A DNA stretch of 11,166 nt, from the NCBI GenBank assembly GCA_001598975.1, contig BBXU01000293.1:1-11166 (forward strand), given 5' to 3'. The DNA is from Parachlorella kessleri (lineage: Eukaryota; Chlorophyta; Trebouxiophyceae; Chlorellales; Chlorellaceae). Under the pieces are notes generated by a model, which searched no databases, had not been told where the DNA came from, and saw only the letters and a program-made list of their open reading frames with translations. Positions 1 to 9,278 of this stretch are shown in pieces (position 1 is the stretch's first letter; the number at the start of each line of letters is the position of its first letter). The position numbers were made by a program, and so were the translations under genes.

Positions 1-24
1 GGCCCCCCCTGCCAGCCAACTTAC

Positions 25-3000
25 AGCACCGACCAAGTGACGGACCTGCTCCACGGTCTGCTCCAGTTCCTCCGGCTGCAGCGTGGCCTCCAGCTCACGG
101 TCCACAGCCACAGGAAGGTCGGCGCCACCCACCACCGTGGCCACCGCGGGGCGGAACACGCTGGCCTCCTGCACGCACGCACGCACGCACACACGCAGTA
201 GGGTGGGGTTGCACGGGGGCTGCGGGACTGTGCACCCCCATGGGCCAAGGCAGCTTGCTGCCATGAGGCGGGGCGGGACACACTCCCGTACATGCAAGGC
301 GCGAGGGAGGAGGGGAGAGGTGTGGTATGCACTGCTGCCACCAGCGTAGGCCAAGTACGGTCCAAAGAAAGCACCCCCAAAAGTGCAACAGAGCAGGCAA
401 GCATAGGAAGGTGCCTGCCTCTTGCATGGCTCATGTAAGTTGGAACGACGCCATTGTATACATCGCCAAGTCCCGGTGACTGTGCAGCGCCCTGAGGCGC
501 GGCTGGGCTGGGCCGGGTGGGACGCCCGAAAACACGAGCCGCCAAAGGCTGCTGGGCACAACCTGCCGGACATCTGCGACCGTCCATGAAGCTGGCAGCC
601 TGGGGAGAGCGTAAGGGCTGCACCCGGTGAGCAGAGCCTCGCGGCAAGCACGCCGCGAGGCTCGGCTGGCCCCCTAAACACCGACAAAATCCATGCCGCC
701 CATGCGGCAAGCACAGAGCGCAACCCTGTGTCCGCGCCTCATACCCAGGCGGTCGGGGAAGGCAGGCATGTCAAGAGGGTGGGCTTGACCTCAGGAGGAG
801 GAGGGGGGGGGGATAAAACACGCAGCCGAGCGCACCTGCTGAGTGGCGAAGGGCCCAGCGGGCAGGACAGGCTCCCGGCGGGGGCCCGCCCGGTCATACT
901 CCTCGTGCTCGGGCAACACCTCGCCAACAATCTCCTTCTCTGCAGGGATATGGCAGGCAGGAGTTGAGCATCTGGACCTGGAAACCCGTGTGAGGGCTCC
1001 CCATGACTGGGATTTGCCAGCTGTGCCGTGGGGGGCTGCAAGGAGCTTCCCTCTTGCCTCCACTGTTTCTTCCTCCACACCTGGCTGCATGCCAACAACC
1101 CCACTTACCCCTCTCCCAACCTGGGGCCGCCCCTGCCGTGCTGGTGGGCACGGCTACCGCGCATCCCACACGCCTTGCAACTCAAGAGAAGCCCTCCCAA
1201 GACACTGTTGTTCGCCCAGTAGCTGCTGCTGCCCACGTCCACCGGCTGGCAACACCCCTGCCAAGAGCGACAACCCCCTGCTCCAAAGCAACCCCTGAAG
1301 CCCTGCCCGGGACTGAGGTTGACAAAAACCAGCACTGAGCAGGCCATACCGCAGTGTAGGCCTCCTGGTAGCCACCGTCATCTAGTTCCCTTACCTGGCA
1401 TTTGCTCGGGCTCTGGCCCACTCAGCGTCTCAAGTTTGCCGCTCTCCGGGCCGTCATTGATAGCCACGCCGTAGGCCTGCTCCTCCTTATGCAGGGTGCC
1501 TGTGTCGGGGGTGACGGCAGCCTCGGGCCCTGCAGATGCCATCAAGGGCATGCATGTAAGCAGCACTGTGGCTTGAAGTGCTGGTGTGTTGGCGACATGG
1601 TTTCCCTGCCCAGTACCGCCACCGGGGTGTGAATACAACTGCACCATAACCCTGCGTGCACAGTAAACTCAGCCACGTCATGCCTGCTTTGTAGTGGCCA
1701 GGTCAGGACCCAGCAAGGCTCAGGCACCCAGGGCCCCGCGTGCTGTACTCCCTTACCAACCCCCCAATCTTATAGCTCGCCCCCTGCTGTGATATTAGCC
1801 AAACATCTCACTCCCACGTGGGGGCTACAAAGCAGCCACCAAGTGCGCTTGCCTGCAGTCCTGACCCCCATGCCCTCACTGCCCAAGTCAGACATCACCC
1901 TGTCGGGTCTACTCTGCTAGGGTCCACCGTTCCCTCCGCCCGGGGTTGTGCTTAGTGGCCATGCAGTGTCTGTGGCGCCCATCAGCAGAGTACAGCTCTG
2001 GCAAGGAGTAGCCAATAAAATACTGGGCCCCAGCCACATCACCCTCTCTCGAACCCTGCCATCCCATCCCAGGCCGCCGCACCTTGGTTCCCCATCCCCC
2101 CCGCAAGGGGTGCCTCGCCAGCTGCACCCGTCCCCTGGCTCAACCCCTGGCCGGCCAAGCCCTCCGCCCCAGCCGCCAGCGTGCCGCCAGGGAAGCCCCC
2201 AACCCGCTCAGCCTTCACTCGGGGCACATAGGCCTCTGTCAGGGCGGGCGCTGCCGACTGTGTTGCCGCCAGGTGGGCCGGGTCCTGGGAATACTGAGCG
2301 GGGGAAGGGATCTGATCCAGATCCTCCCCTCCGTAGTGGGGGGATAGGGGTGAGGCGGGGGCCGCGGGCACCGCGGCGCCGCTGGGCGTGACAGGCACTG
2401 CACCTGCGACAGAGTGCGCTTGTCGTCAAGGAGGGGGACGTTGCAGATCTAGCAGATCTGGCAGTGGCAGCATAGTGGACCGGTGCAGCGAGCTTGGAAT
2501 GTAAAAGGCAGGACACGACTCACGTCTCCCCAGGGACCCAACCTATACACAACAACCACAGCCCCTCCTCCTACCCAGTCAAAACTGTTCTGTCCAGATG
2601 AGATAACACATCAGGTACAGGCGTCTGAGGACCTTCAAAGTTTATCATCCGCTCCCCCGTGCTTTGACGATGGCACTCTTGAGATGGCAGCAAAGCATGC
2701 AAGCCGAGCATTGCTTCGCCCCCGACCTGCCCGTACAGCAATCCGATGAGTGCGGCGGCCCAGGCACAGTGGCTACCCCAGCAAGAGAGGGAAGCACCAG
2801 CATCAGCAGACCCAGAAGGAGAAGCGTGGGAGTGATGGGCTCTGAGCAGAGTGCTGCGCAGACAACTGATGATTATAGAAACTTGCCGTTGCTAGCAATT
2901 GTTAGTCACCCTGCTACCAGGCACAGAAGTTATCGCCTCGATCCTAATATGCTGAGCCCCAGCTACGCGTCCTTTGTTTGTCACTACCTACCACCTCCAC

Positions 3001-4097
3001 ACGGCAAGAACAAGCAAACGCAGGCAAGGTAGCTTACCTCCCAGCACTTCCAGCTGTGCCTGTCGGCCTGCCTCCAGCCCAGCACCGTCGTACTCTCCTC
3101 CCTTGCCGGTGGCTACAGGGCGCTGGTAGAAACCCTCGGTGACCGCACCCGGCACCTGCGAGGGGCAGCAGCCCAAGGACTTGCTGTCAGCACCACAGGA
3201 GGGCCACCACCAACGCTAACGATACCCCCGGCGCCCACAAGCAGTCAGCAGCGCAGCCGCCTGAGCCATTTGCAACACTTGCAGCGGCGCCACGTACTGC
3301 GCCAATGCACCGTCACCCTGAAAACCCACTCACAGCGCCCATAGCACGGCCCCAACGGCGCCACCCCTGGCGCTGCATGGGGCCCCAATCACTCAAACGC
3401 GAGTCATTTGAGCTGTGTCAGACCAACTCCTGTGTCAGCCACCCCTCCCACACAAACAGACAGTGCCTCACCTCCTCATGGAGACGCTCCCCTGCCGTAG
3501 CGCCCCCAGCAGGGCTCTCAGCGCCCTCAGCGCCGCCAGCCTGGCGCTGGATGGCCTCCTTCATGCGCGCCAGCCGCTCCTTGACCTCTGACAGGGGCTG
3601 GTGGTGAGGCTTCTCTTCGCTGCTTGGGACAGGGCTGTCGCTGCCTGCGCTTTCTGGCCCAGAGTAGGGCCCCAGGTCGCCGCCAGGAGTGTCGGGGCCT
3701 GTCGCCGGGGCCACATCACCTTGGCCATACCCAGCTACTGGGGACAGCTCCTGCACATCCCAGGATTAGGCGCGGTACATCGTCAGATTTTCGAGGCAGC
3801 AGCTTCCTACGGACGCAAACGGGCTTGCTGCTGTGCATCGCAGCTATGCACATGTGGAAACCATGAGACAGCAACCATTGCCGCCGGGCTGCACACCTGA
3901 TAGCCTGTCTGGTACCCTGTCACTGGCTGCACTGTGACCTGGCGCTCCTCCAAGCTGGGGGAACCAGTTCGGTGCCTGGGGCTCTCTGACCCCCCACGCT
4001 TGCTATGGCCGCCAATGCCCAGACGGTGTGCCAGCTTGCCCAGCTTACTGCCAAACTTCTTCCTCGAACGAGGACTGCCCTGTGCGCTCTCGTCCAT
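25..4097 (-). CDS. Low-complexity protein of unknown function, 7 exons, 3' end outside window
   Basis: I do not recognise this protein. Minus-strand exons in order are 4097-3897, 3750-3472, 3155-3038, 2403-2083, 1529-1395, 939-836 and 168-25. All junctions are GT-AG and the phases agree (0,0,1,1,1,0,0). Together they give 1302 bases, or 434 codons, without a stop. The last exon ends at a perfect GTAAGT donor, so the gene continues left of the window. The start is the only ATG after an in-frame stop at 4130-4128. The N-terminus (residues 10-35) is basic and includes KKFGSKLGKLAHRLGIGGH. Residues 68-120 are rich in Pro, Gly and Ser. A short charged helix (SEVKERLARMKEAIQRQ) lies at about 121-137. 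Exon 4 is rich in Ala, Gly and Pro. The last exon ends in an acidic helix containing LQPEELEQTVEQVRHL. By eye most of it looks disordered. The exon chain is well supported; the function is open. Confidence 0.75.
169..198. repeat. (GCAC)5 microsatellite abutting a splice acceptor
   Basis: Five perfect GCAC units lie at 171-190, followed by a degenerate ACACGC tail. On the minus strand this reads as a GTGC run that ends exactly at the AG acceptor (170-169) of the seventh exon of the minus-strand gene. It therefore occupies the place of the usual pyrimidine tract. The alternating purine-pyrimidine tract is the kind of sequence known to vary in length. Confidence 0.85.
630..667. repeat. Strong perfect hairpin inside an intron
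   Basis: Arms 634-645 (GAGCCTCGCGGC) and 652-663 are perfect inverted repeats of 12 bases with a 6-base loop. After one mismatch, three further pairs follow (630-632 with 665-667). It sits in the 667-base sixth intron (835-169) of the minus-strand gene, the longest complete intron in the window. It is too short for a typical microRNA precursor. I do not know its role. Confidence 0.85.
803..812. repeat. G10 homopolymer in intron
   Basis: A run of ten G on the plus strand is C10 on the transcribed minus-strand intron, about 25 bases after the GT donor at 835-834. GAG/GGA repeats flank it. It is a likely slippage and length-variation site and has no coding role. Confidence 0.8.
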
Positions 4098-4537
4098 TTC
4101 TTTGAACTGATCAGCCAACAGGGAAGCTTAAACTTTTTGTTTCGAGGCAGGAGGGCGAGCTCTCAAACTTAACAACTGATAATACCGCGATGCTGCGTGG
4201 GCGGCTGCTTGATACGTACTGGGACCCTCAACCTTGATTAGTGCGTTGAGAAATGTCTACAAACGCCTACATGGGCATCTAGAGAGGGACGAAGCTGAGT
4301 GGATGCTGAGCTGGAGCTGCCCGTTCGCGCCCAGAAGCCAGGAGACGGTGCGCGTTGCGTGGAGGTAGGTCTGAAAGTGCTATGCTGCTGACTTAACTGT
4401 TTACTGCTACGTCTCTGACGCGTTGCTGATCTCTCTAGCTCCGTTAACATTCCCTCAAGGAGCTAAGCTGACATTGAAGAGTCGGCGCGGTTTGCCAACT
4501 TTCTAAAGCAGCTGGTCTTCCAAGGTCGCAAGCTGTC
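4098..4537. promoter_or_regulatory. Divergent (head-to-head) promoter region
   Basis: These 440 bases separate the start codons of the minus-strand gene (4097) and the plus-strand senescence-domain gene (4538). They must hold both 5' UTRs and both promoters, unless upstream non-coding exons lie elsewhere. Stops close each frame upstream of both starts (4130-4128 on minus, 4475-4477 on plus). The region is visibly less GC-rich than the flanking exons. I see no convincing TATA box, and no tRNA or other RNA gene. The call rests on position, not on recognised motifs. Confidence 0.6.
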
Positions 4538-7500
4538 ATGCAGGGCTCCAGTTCTAGTGACAGCCTGGGGCCAGATACGCAGGGCGCCGGCGCCCTGTTG
4601 ATCAAGGTTCCCCAAGCCGAGCTGCGGCAGGCAAGTCGTTACCCGCCCTGTCATGGTGCGTTGCTGGGCAAGGCATGGCGAAGTTGGTAGCGCAGCGTTA
4701 TGAAGCGGTGCTGCTTCCATTTACCAGGGCCAAAGCTGCTCGGAGCTACGTTGGTGGGGGGCCTGCCTTGCAAGGTCGTGAAGGTGCATAGTTAGGGTGG
4801 CAGGTAGTGCTTACAGAAAGGAGATAGAGTTGAACTGTACTGCAGAGGTTTTAGTTCAGAGGGCTGCTTCGTCTGGGCTGGTGCAGGTGGCAGAGAACCA
4901 AACAACCCCTCCGCAGCTGGTGGCAGAGGGGCCCTTCTCCATATACACCGTGGACGTGGCAGGGGGAACAAAGATCAGGGCACAGGTGGGTCTACGCGTG
5001 GGTGGAGGAGGGCAGGCGGTATCTTATTCAATGATTGGTAGGGGATGGGGCGTGAGTCCCAAGTGGCAAATCCTTAAAGACCTATCGGCGGCCAAGTGTT
5101 CCTGTAGTGGTCATAAGGTGAGTCCTGATCGCCACAGTGATGTGGTGCATGCCATGCCTATCAGTTGCCCAAAGTGATTGTTGGTGCGGTCCATGTAGCT
5201 TGCGCTGCATGGCAACAAGGCCGTGCTCCTGCAAGTCTGACTGCAGCGCGGGCAGCGCGCCCTGGCTAACATGTACTTTGCACCACCAGCCTCGCTTCCT
5301 GGGGCTTGGCTCCCACCATATCCTGACCCTGCAAACCTCGGCTGCAGGTTGCAGCATGTCCTGGCAGGCTCTCCACCATTAGCCTCGCTTGCTTGTGCTT
5401 GGGGTCTTTCCCGCCCCACGGCACCTCCCCCACCCTCTAAGCATTACGTCAGCAAGTCGTGCTGGCTCCATGCCATGCTGTGCTGTGATGTGCGCAGGTG
5501 GGCAGCGTGTCGTGGGATGTGCTGCCCACCAGCCAGACCCTCAAGGCGGGCGAGCAGACATTCATCTTCACCACCGCGATCAAGGGGGTGTTCTACGCGC
5601 TCACGCTGGGTGCTGCCACCGAGCCGGAGGCCTTGGGAATCGTGGAGGCGGTGCTGGAGGATGTCACCCTTCTCAAGTGAGCGAGATGCTTGGGATTTGG
5701 TGCTGTTGCTGTTCAGCAGTTTTTGCTCGAGGTTTTTTGTATTTGGGTTGTTATGTAACCCTTCTCAAGTGAGCAGCTGCACGCCGGCACCTGGTGCTGA
5801 GGTGCGGGAGTGTCAGTGTTTGAGTTGACCTTCCTCTGGTTGGTTGCAACTGCATAGCTTTGCTGGGAGTTGACACTCACCCCCTAGCAGTGAGAGCTGC
5901 GGGCCTGCAAGCGGATTATAGCTTTCATGTCTCTTCAATGGTTCGCTGTGAGGCCTTGAATGGTCTGTGACCCTGCAAGAGGCAGGATGCTGCTGCGTGC
6001 GGGTCCCCATGACTGTGGCTGCTAACCATGACCAGTCCTGGGTCCTTGCGGTGCGCTGAGCGGCCACTGCCGATTGCTTGGCTTGCAGGGAGTCGGAGCG
6101 CCTGATGCAAGACCCAGCAGCTCAGGAGGGTGAAGCCGCCTTGGCTAAGGGCGTGACTTACAAGTTTGCCCTCGCTCGGGGCGTACATAAGGCCAGCTCA
6201 AGCATTGCTTCGGGGCTGATGGTAAGCACAGTGTCATGAGTGTGCAAGGAGGGGGGGAGTTGGGTAATGCTGGGTGGTGGCAGGAAAAGGAAAGGGTGTG
6301 CAGGAAACTACTGATATGGACTAAGTTGGGGTAAGAACTGAAGCATTAGCCGAGTATCTAGCGGGCACAGGCGTCCGCCCAAACCCAACCCTGCCTGTTT
6401 CGGCTGCACCCAAGCGTAACGAGGCTAGCTCACCACAAGCCACACGCAGCGGTGCCGCCTCCGCAATGCCATCCAGTTTGTTGTTTGGTTTCTTCAGGTT
6501 GGTGCCACCTACGTCAGCGGTTCATTTGACAAGGCAGCCAGCTACCTGCGGACGGGTGAAGCCACAGACAAGCCAGTGCACCTGTCTGACGGATTTAAGC
6601 GCAGGTAAGGAAGGGGGGGGGGGGGGGGTTATGTATATACGAGCCGCTCAAAATCTGTTGGGCATGGTCCAATTGCTTCCAGCTTACAGTAGCGGACAAT
6701 TGTCCTGGGTAAGCAGGCCAAGCCCCTCACTGTGGTGGCTGATAGGGAGGCCCAGCCTGAAGTGCTTGTCTCATGTGGCAGAGAAAGACTCCCAGCCCTT
6801 TGTAGGCTTCAGCCAGCCTACTCGTGATAATGATCATGCTCCAACACTGCCACGGCCAGTTCTATGCAAAGCAGCATAGGCACAGCCCTTACTTGGCTTC
6901 CAGCCAAGCTAGATTGTGTCTGGCGTGAGGCCACCACCCCATATGACAGCCATATGACAGTTGTCTGGGGAGAAGGGGGGTAAGCATGGGAGCATGTGTA
7001 TGTGTCTTGGAAGCATGTAGGCTGAGACCTCCACATGGCGGACATGTTCATGGGAAGTGCTGTGAGGAGAACAACAGAGCTGACACACATGTGGTGCAGG
7101 GTTGACCAGACCACCTACGCGGCTCAGCTGCTGTCCAAGGCCGCCAACAGCGTGGTTGGCGGGCTGGCCTGGCTGGGCGGCAAGGTGGCGGGAGGGGTGC
7201 TGTGGGCGGTCGGTGCCGACAAGCCCCTGGAGCCGGGGCAGGAGAATGGTGAGGCAGCCAGGGAATATTCTCAGGGAATCCAGGGAGTTTTGCCATATCT
7301 GCCAGGCCTGGAGCCTGGGCAGGAGAATGGTGAGGCCAGCACACAGTGAGGTTCACTCTCGGGCTTAACCTGCTGGCCGCCAGCACGGCTGCATTGCGTA
7401 TGCTTGCGCGACACTAGCTTGCGGGGGAGCGGGCTAGCCGGCTCCTCGTATGTAGCATCACGCACTGGCTGTTTAGTGAACAGAGATGGCAAGGCCAGGG

Positions 7501-8583
7501 CGAGGGTGGGAAGGCATCCTGGTTGTGTACAGGCAGTTGCAAGCCAGTTCTTGGCAGCGTTGTTGGATTGCTGGCCATGCAGTGGCACATGGATATTGTG
7601 TCCCTGCCTCTTGTTTCGCCCCACCCTTCCGCCTCGCACCTTCCCAGTGAGCCTTGTTGCGTCGGCTACTATATTATGCAGCAAGGAAGCCCATGGGTTG
7701 GCCTGCGCCATTGCTGCAGGTCCCATGGGGCTCATGCGCGAGATGTCTCACGCCACAGTGTCTGGATTCACTGAGGTTTGGGACAGCATGGAGAGCGCGG
7801 GCCACCTGGTGCTGACCACTGCCCGAGACAACACCGCTAAAGTGGTGGAGCACAGGTGGGCACGTGTGTTGCAGTGGGCTGCAGGGCAGAGTGAAGGCAA
7901 GGTGATCGGCAGCACATGCAGGAAGGCAGGCACAACGGGCGGGCTGGGATTTTGTATGGCTGATGACATACGTGCCACTTGCAGCTCTGTCGTGCCAAGG
8001 GCGTTTGAAGAAGGCTCAGTCGAGCAGGTCGAGTTTGTGTGCACGTAGTATTATGCCAACTATAATAAATTTGAACCACACGGTGTTTCCCCCACCTTGT
8101 GAAAGGAGCGATGGCACCCTGGCCTGCCCACTACCAGCAAGCATACTCCCTGCAAGCCTAGCTGCCTAGGCTTGCCAGCCAATGGCTGTGCTGGTTGTGC
8201 GTGTCCTCCAATCCGTGCGAGGTGATCAAGCTGCCTTTCCCCTTTGCCGCAGGTATGGAGCCGAGGCTGGTGCAGCCACTGCCCAGTCCATGACCGCAGC
8301 CGGCTACGCCACTGATGCCGTGTGGTCCACGCGGCGGATAGGGGTTCGCACAGTGGCCAAGGCAGCAGCTAAGAAGACAGCCAAGGGCGTGATTAAGAAG
8401 TGGGTAGGCCAGGATGAGCGGCAGGGAGGGGTGTCGGCCAGCGGCGGCAGCGCAGGCGGCAGCAGAGGTGGCTCAGGGCAGAGCACGCCCGCGGCAGCAG
8501 GTGGCCGCAGCGCCAGCCTGGCCCCAGCAGCTGGGAAGACGCAGACAGCAGGCATGGCTGGTAACATCAGGGCGGAGCTGTGA
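4538..8583 (+). CDS. Senescence/spartin-domain protein (ERD7-like), complete, 8 exons
   Basis: Exons are 4538-4630, 4860-4985, 5498-5676, 6089-6221, 6498-6604, 7100-7248, 7720-7855 and 8253-8583 (stop TGA). All phases agree and give 417 residues. The N-terminal part (about 20-130) holds ALLIKVP, GPFSIYTVDV, GSVSWDVLPTS and TFIFTTAIKGVFYALTL, which resemble the beta-rich region before the senescence domain in plant ERD7-like proteins and animal spartin. The senescence domain covers about 145-340. It includes a Gly-rich hydrophobic stretch at 231-252 (GGLAWLGGKVAGGVLW) and the well-matching block VSGFTEVWDSMESAG, TAKVVEHRYGAEAGAAT. The tail after about 350 is Gly/Ser/Ala-rich. No MIT domain is present, unlike human spartin. 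Family members act at membranes and lipid droplets and respond to stress; that role here is inferred. ATG 4538 is the only start after an in-frame stop. The first donor is non-canonical (GC), and exons 3 and 6 have duplicated donors. Confidence 0.88.
4580..4597. repeat. Perfect 18-base palindrome in the first exon
   Basis: CAGGGCGCCGGCGCCCTG is its own reverse complement with no spacer. It lies inside exon 1 of the senescence-domain gene, encoding the QGAGAL region about 45 bases after the start codon. It could be a chance product of GC-rich coding sequence, or a site read by a dimeric DNA-binding protein. Confidence 0.8.
5661..5774 (+). repeat. Direct repeat duplicating exon end and 5' splice site (92-base offset)
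   Basis: Bases 5661-5682 and 5753-5774 agree at 21 of 22 positions. Each copy contains the last 16 bases of exon 3 followed by the donor GTGAGC (CCCTTCTCAA then GTGAGC). The first copy is the donor I use, after 5676. Using the second copy would read through a TGA at 5678-5680, because AAG TGA is in frame. The bases between the copies are unusually T-rich for this locus. Confidence 0.85.
6613..6628 (+). repeat. G16 homopolymer just after a splice donor
   Basis: Sixteen consecutive G begin 8 bases after the last base of exon 5 (6604) in the senescence-domain gene, inside the intron. Intronic G-runs next to donors can act as splicing enhancers and can form quadruplexes in RNA. It is also a place where the assembled length may be wrong. 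Confidence 0.85.
6939..6960. repeat. Tandem 11-base repeat in intron
   Basis: CCATATGACAG occurs twice back to back, at 6939-6949 and 6950-6960, in the fifth intron of the senescence-domain gene. It looks like a small local duplication with no evident function. Confidence 0.8.
7226..7336 (+). repeat. Direct repeat duplicating exon end and 5' splice site (81-base offset, in frame)
   Basis: Bases 7226-7255 and 7307-7336 agree at 29 of 30 positions. Each copy contains the end of exon 6 (encoding LEPGQEN plus one base) and a GTGAGG donor, at 7249 and at 7330. The offset is 81 bases, exactly 27 codons, and the stretch between has no in-frame stop. Both donors leave phase 1 and join correctly to exon 7. 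The proximal donor gives a 417-residue protein and the distal donor 444 residues. From sequence alone I cannot say which is used. Confidence 0.85.
8152..8175. repeat. Perfect 10-base hairpin in intron, upstream of the last exon
   Basis: Arms GCAAGCCTAG (8152-8161) and CTAGGCTTGC (8166-8175) pair perfectly around a 4-base loop. It lies about 77 bases before the acceptor of exon 8 of the senescence-domain gene, in the seventh intron. It might affect the branch region, but nothing shows a function. Confidence 0.75.
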
Positions 8584-9074
8584 AGGGATCGGCAGTAGTG
8601 AAGCAGTCAAGCGCCGTGGACGGCTCTTCCAGGCTGTGTTGTATTTGTATCTCCATTTCATTTATAGAGGCTGCTGTCGTATTTTGATAGCTCTCAATGC
8701 CTCCTTTTGCACCCTGTGTTGACAGAGCCTCCGCCCACGTCTAGCTCATCGGCACCTGTGCTCAAACAGAGGGCAGGGACTTATGCGTGCTGGGCCATGC
8801 TCCGCCGCCACGCTGGCAATCTCAATCCGATCGATCTGTCCTGAACCCAATGCTTGTGGCGTTTCCTAAGTTTTTAACACAGATCGAAACCGTTCACTAG
8901 CGAAGTGCAACCAAGGAATGGGGAAGCCGACCAACACGTGATCACTACACCTTATCAGCTCCTGCCAAAAGACACCCGGAGTCTCGCGGAAGACTCGGTC
9001 GGAAGTAGTTCTTTCTGCTGATGGCGTCCCTCCTCCCTGTTGCGCTGAAAGCGCCGACAGGGCGGCCGGCAGGC

Positions 9075-9103
9075 ATGCGTACAACCGTAGGCATTGTTAT
9101 GCG
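9075..9103 (+). other. Candidate upstream first exon of hisG
   Basis: ATG at 9075 opens MRTTVGIVM and ends at a GTGAGG donor (9104). A good acceptor with a pyrimidine tract (CCCCTTCCCTGTTCAG) ends at 9349. Joining 9103 to 9350 keeps the frame and leads through RRPA into the ATG at 9360. The resulting N-terminus is rich in Arg, Ser, Thr and Ala and poor in acidic residues, like a plastid targeting peptide. Against it, a TATA-like element (9270) and a TGTAA (9256) fall inside the proposed intron and fit a promoter just before 9360. Confidence 0.35.
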
Positions 9104-9255
9104 GTGAGGCGAGGCGAGTTTGGTTGGGTTTGCCAATGCTGTGACTTCGAACCTAGAAAAGCTCCTTTCCGCTTAGAGCGCCACTCAAACGATACCCAGC
9201 TGCTAAACAGTGGCATGCAGCTCTGGGTGCTGTGCAGCCAGGGGAATTTGACGCC

Positions 9256-9260
9256 TGTAA
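9256..9260 (+). terminator. Possible polyadenylation signal TGTAA
   Basis: TGTAA is the common polyadenylation signal in chlorophyte green algae. I find no earlier copy after the stop at 8583, which would imply a 3' UTR of nearly 700 bases for the senescence-domain gene. It is a five-base motif, so a chance match is possible. Confidence 0.3.
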
Positions 9261-9269
9261 GATAACACC

Positions 9270-9278
9270 TTTATAGAG
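9270..9278 (+). promoter_or_regulatory. Possible TATA-like element for hisG
   Basis: TTTATAGAG lies about 82-90 bases before the ATG at 9360. A transcript starting about 30 bases downstream would have a 5' UTR of about 60 bases. The same nine bases also occur at 8661-8669, so the motif is weak evidence. Confidence 0.25.

Noticed and set aside
21..710. A 229-residue open frame on the minus strand
   Set aside because: It runs across a donor, a microsatellite and an intron, and is rich in Arg, Trp, Cys and Pro as expected of a GC-rich shadow frame. The frame used by the 168-25 exon is a different one that fits the exon chain.
2304..2322. Inverted repeat GGATCTG/CAGATCC and the nearby repeated GCAGATCT at about 2442-2460
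   Set aside because: The first is a 7-base arm inside coding exon 4 encoding EDLDQIP. The second is a short repeat in intron. Both are within chance expectation.
4238..4450. A 70-residue minus-strand ORF with an ATG, Ser/Arg/Thr-rich, in the divergent promoter region
   Set aside because: It ends in a stop before the next gene, has no recognisable motif, and I found no convincing junction to the exon at 4097. It is probably chance or an upstream ORF.
5082..5419. Overlapping minus- and plus-strand ORFs of 80-100 residues
   Set aside because: They lie in the second intron of the senescence-domain gene, show no family motif, and have the composition of random GC-rich DNA.
7404..8048. A 214-residue open frame on the plus strand
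   Set aside because: Only its middle (7720-7855) is coding, as exon 7 of the senescence-domain gene. The rest is intron that happens to stay open.
8058..8072. AATAAA-like string in the intron after exon 7, suggesting early polyadenylation
   Set aside because: Green algae mostly use TGTAA, and the downstream exon 8 completes the domain with strong family similarity.
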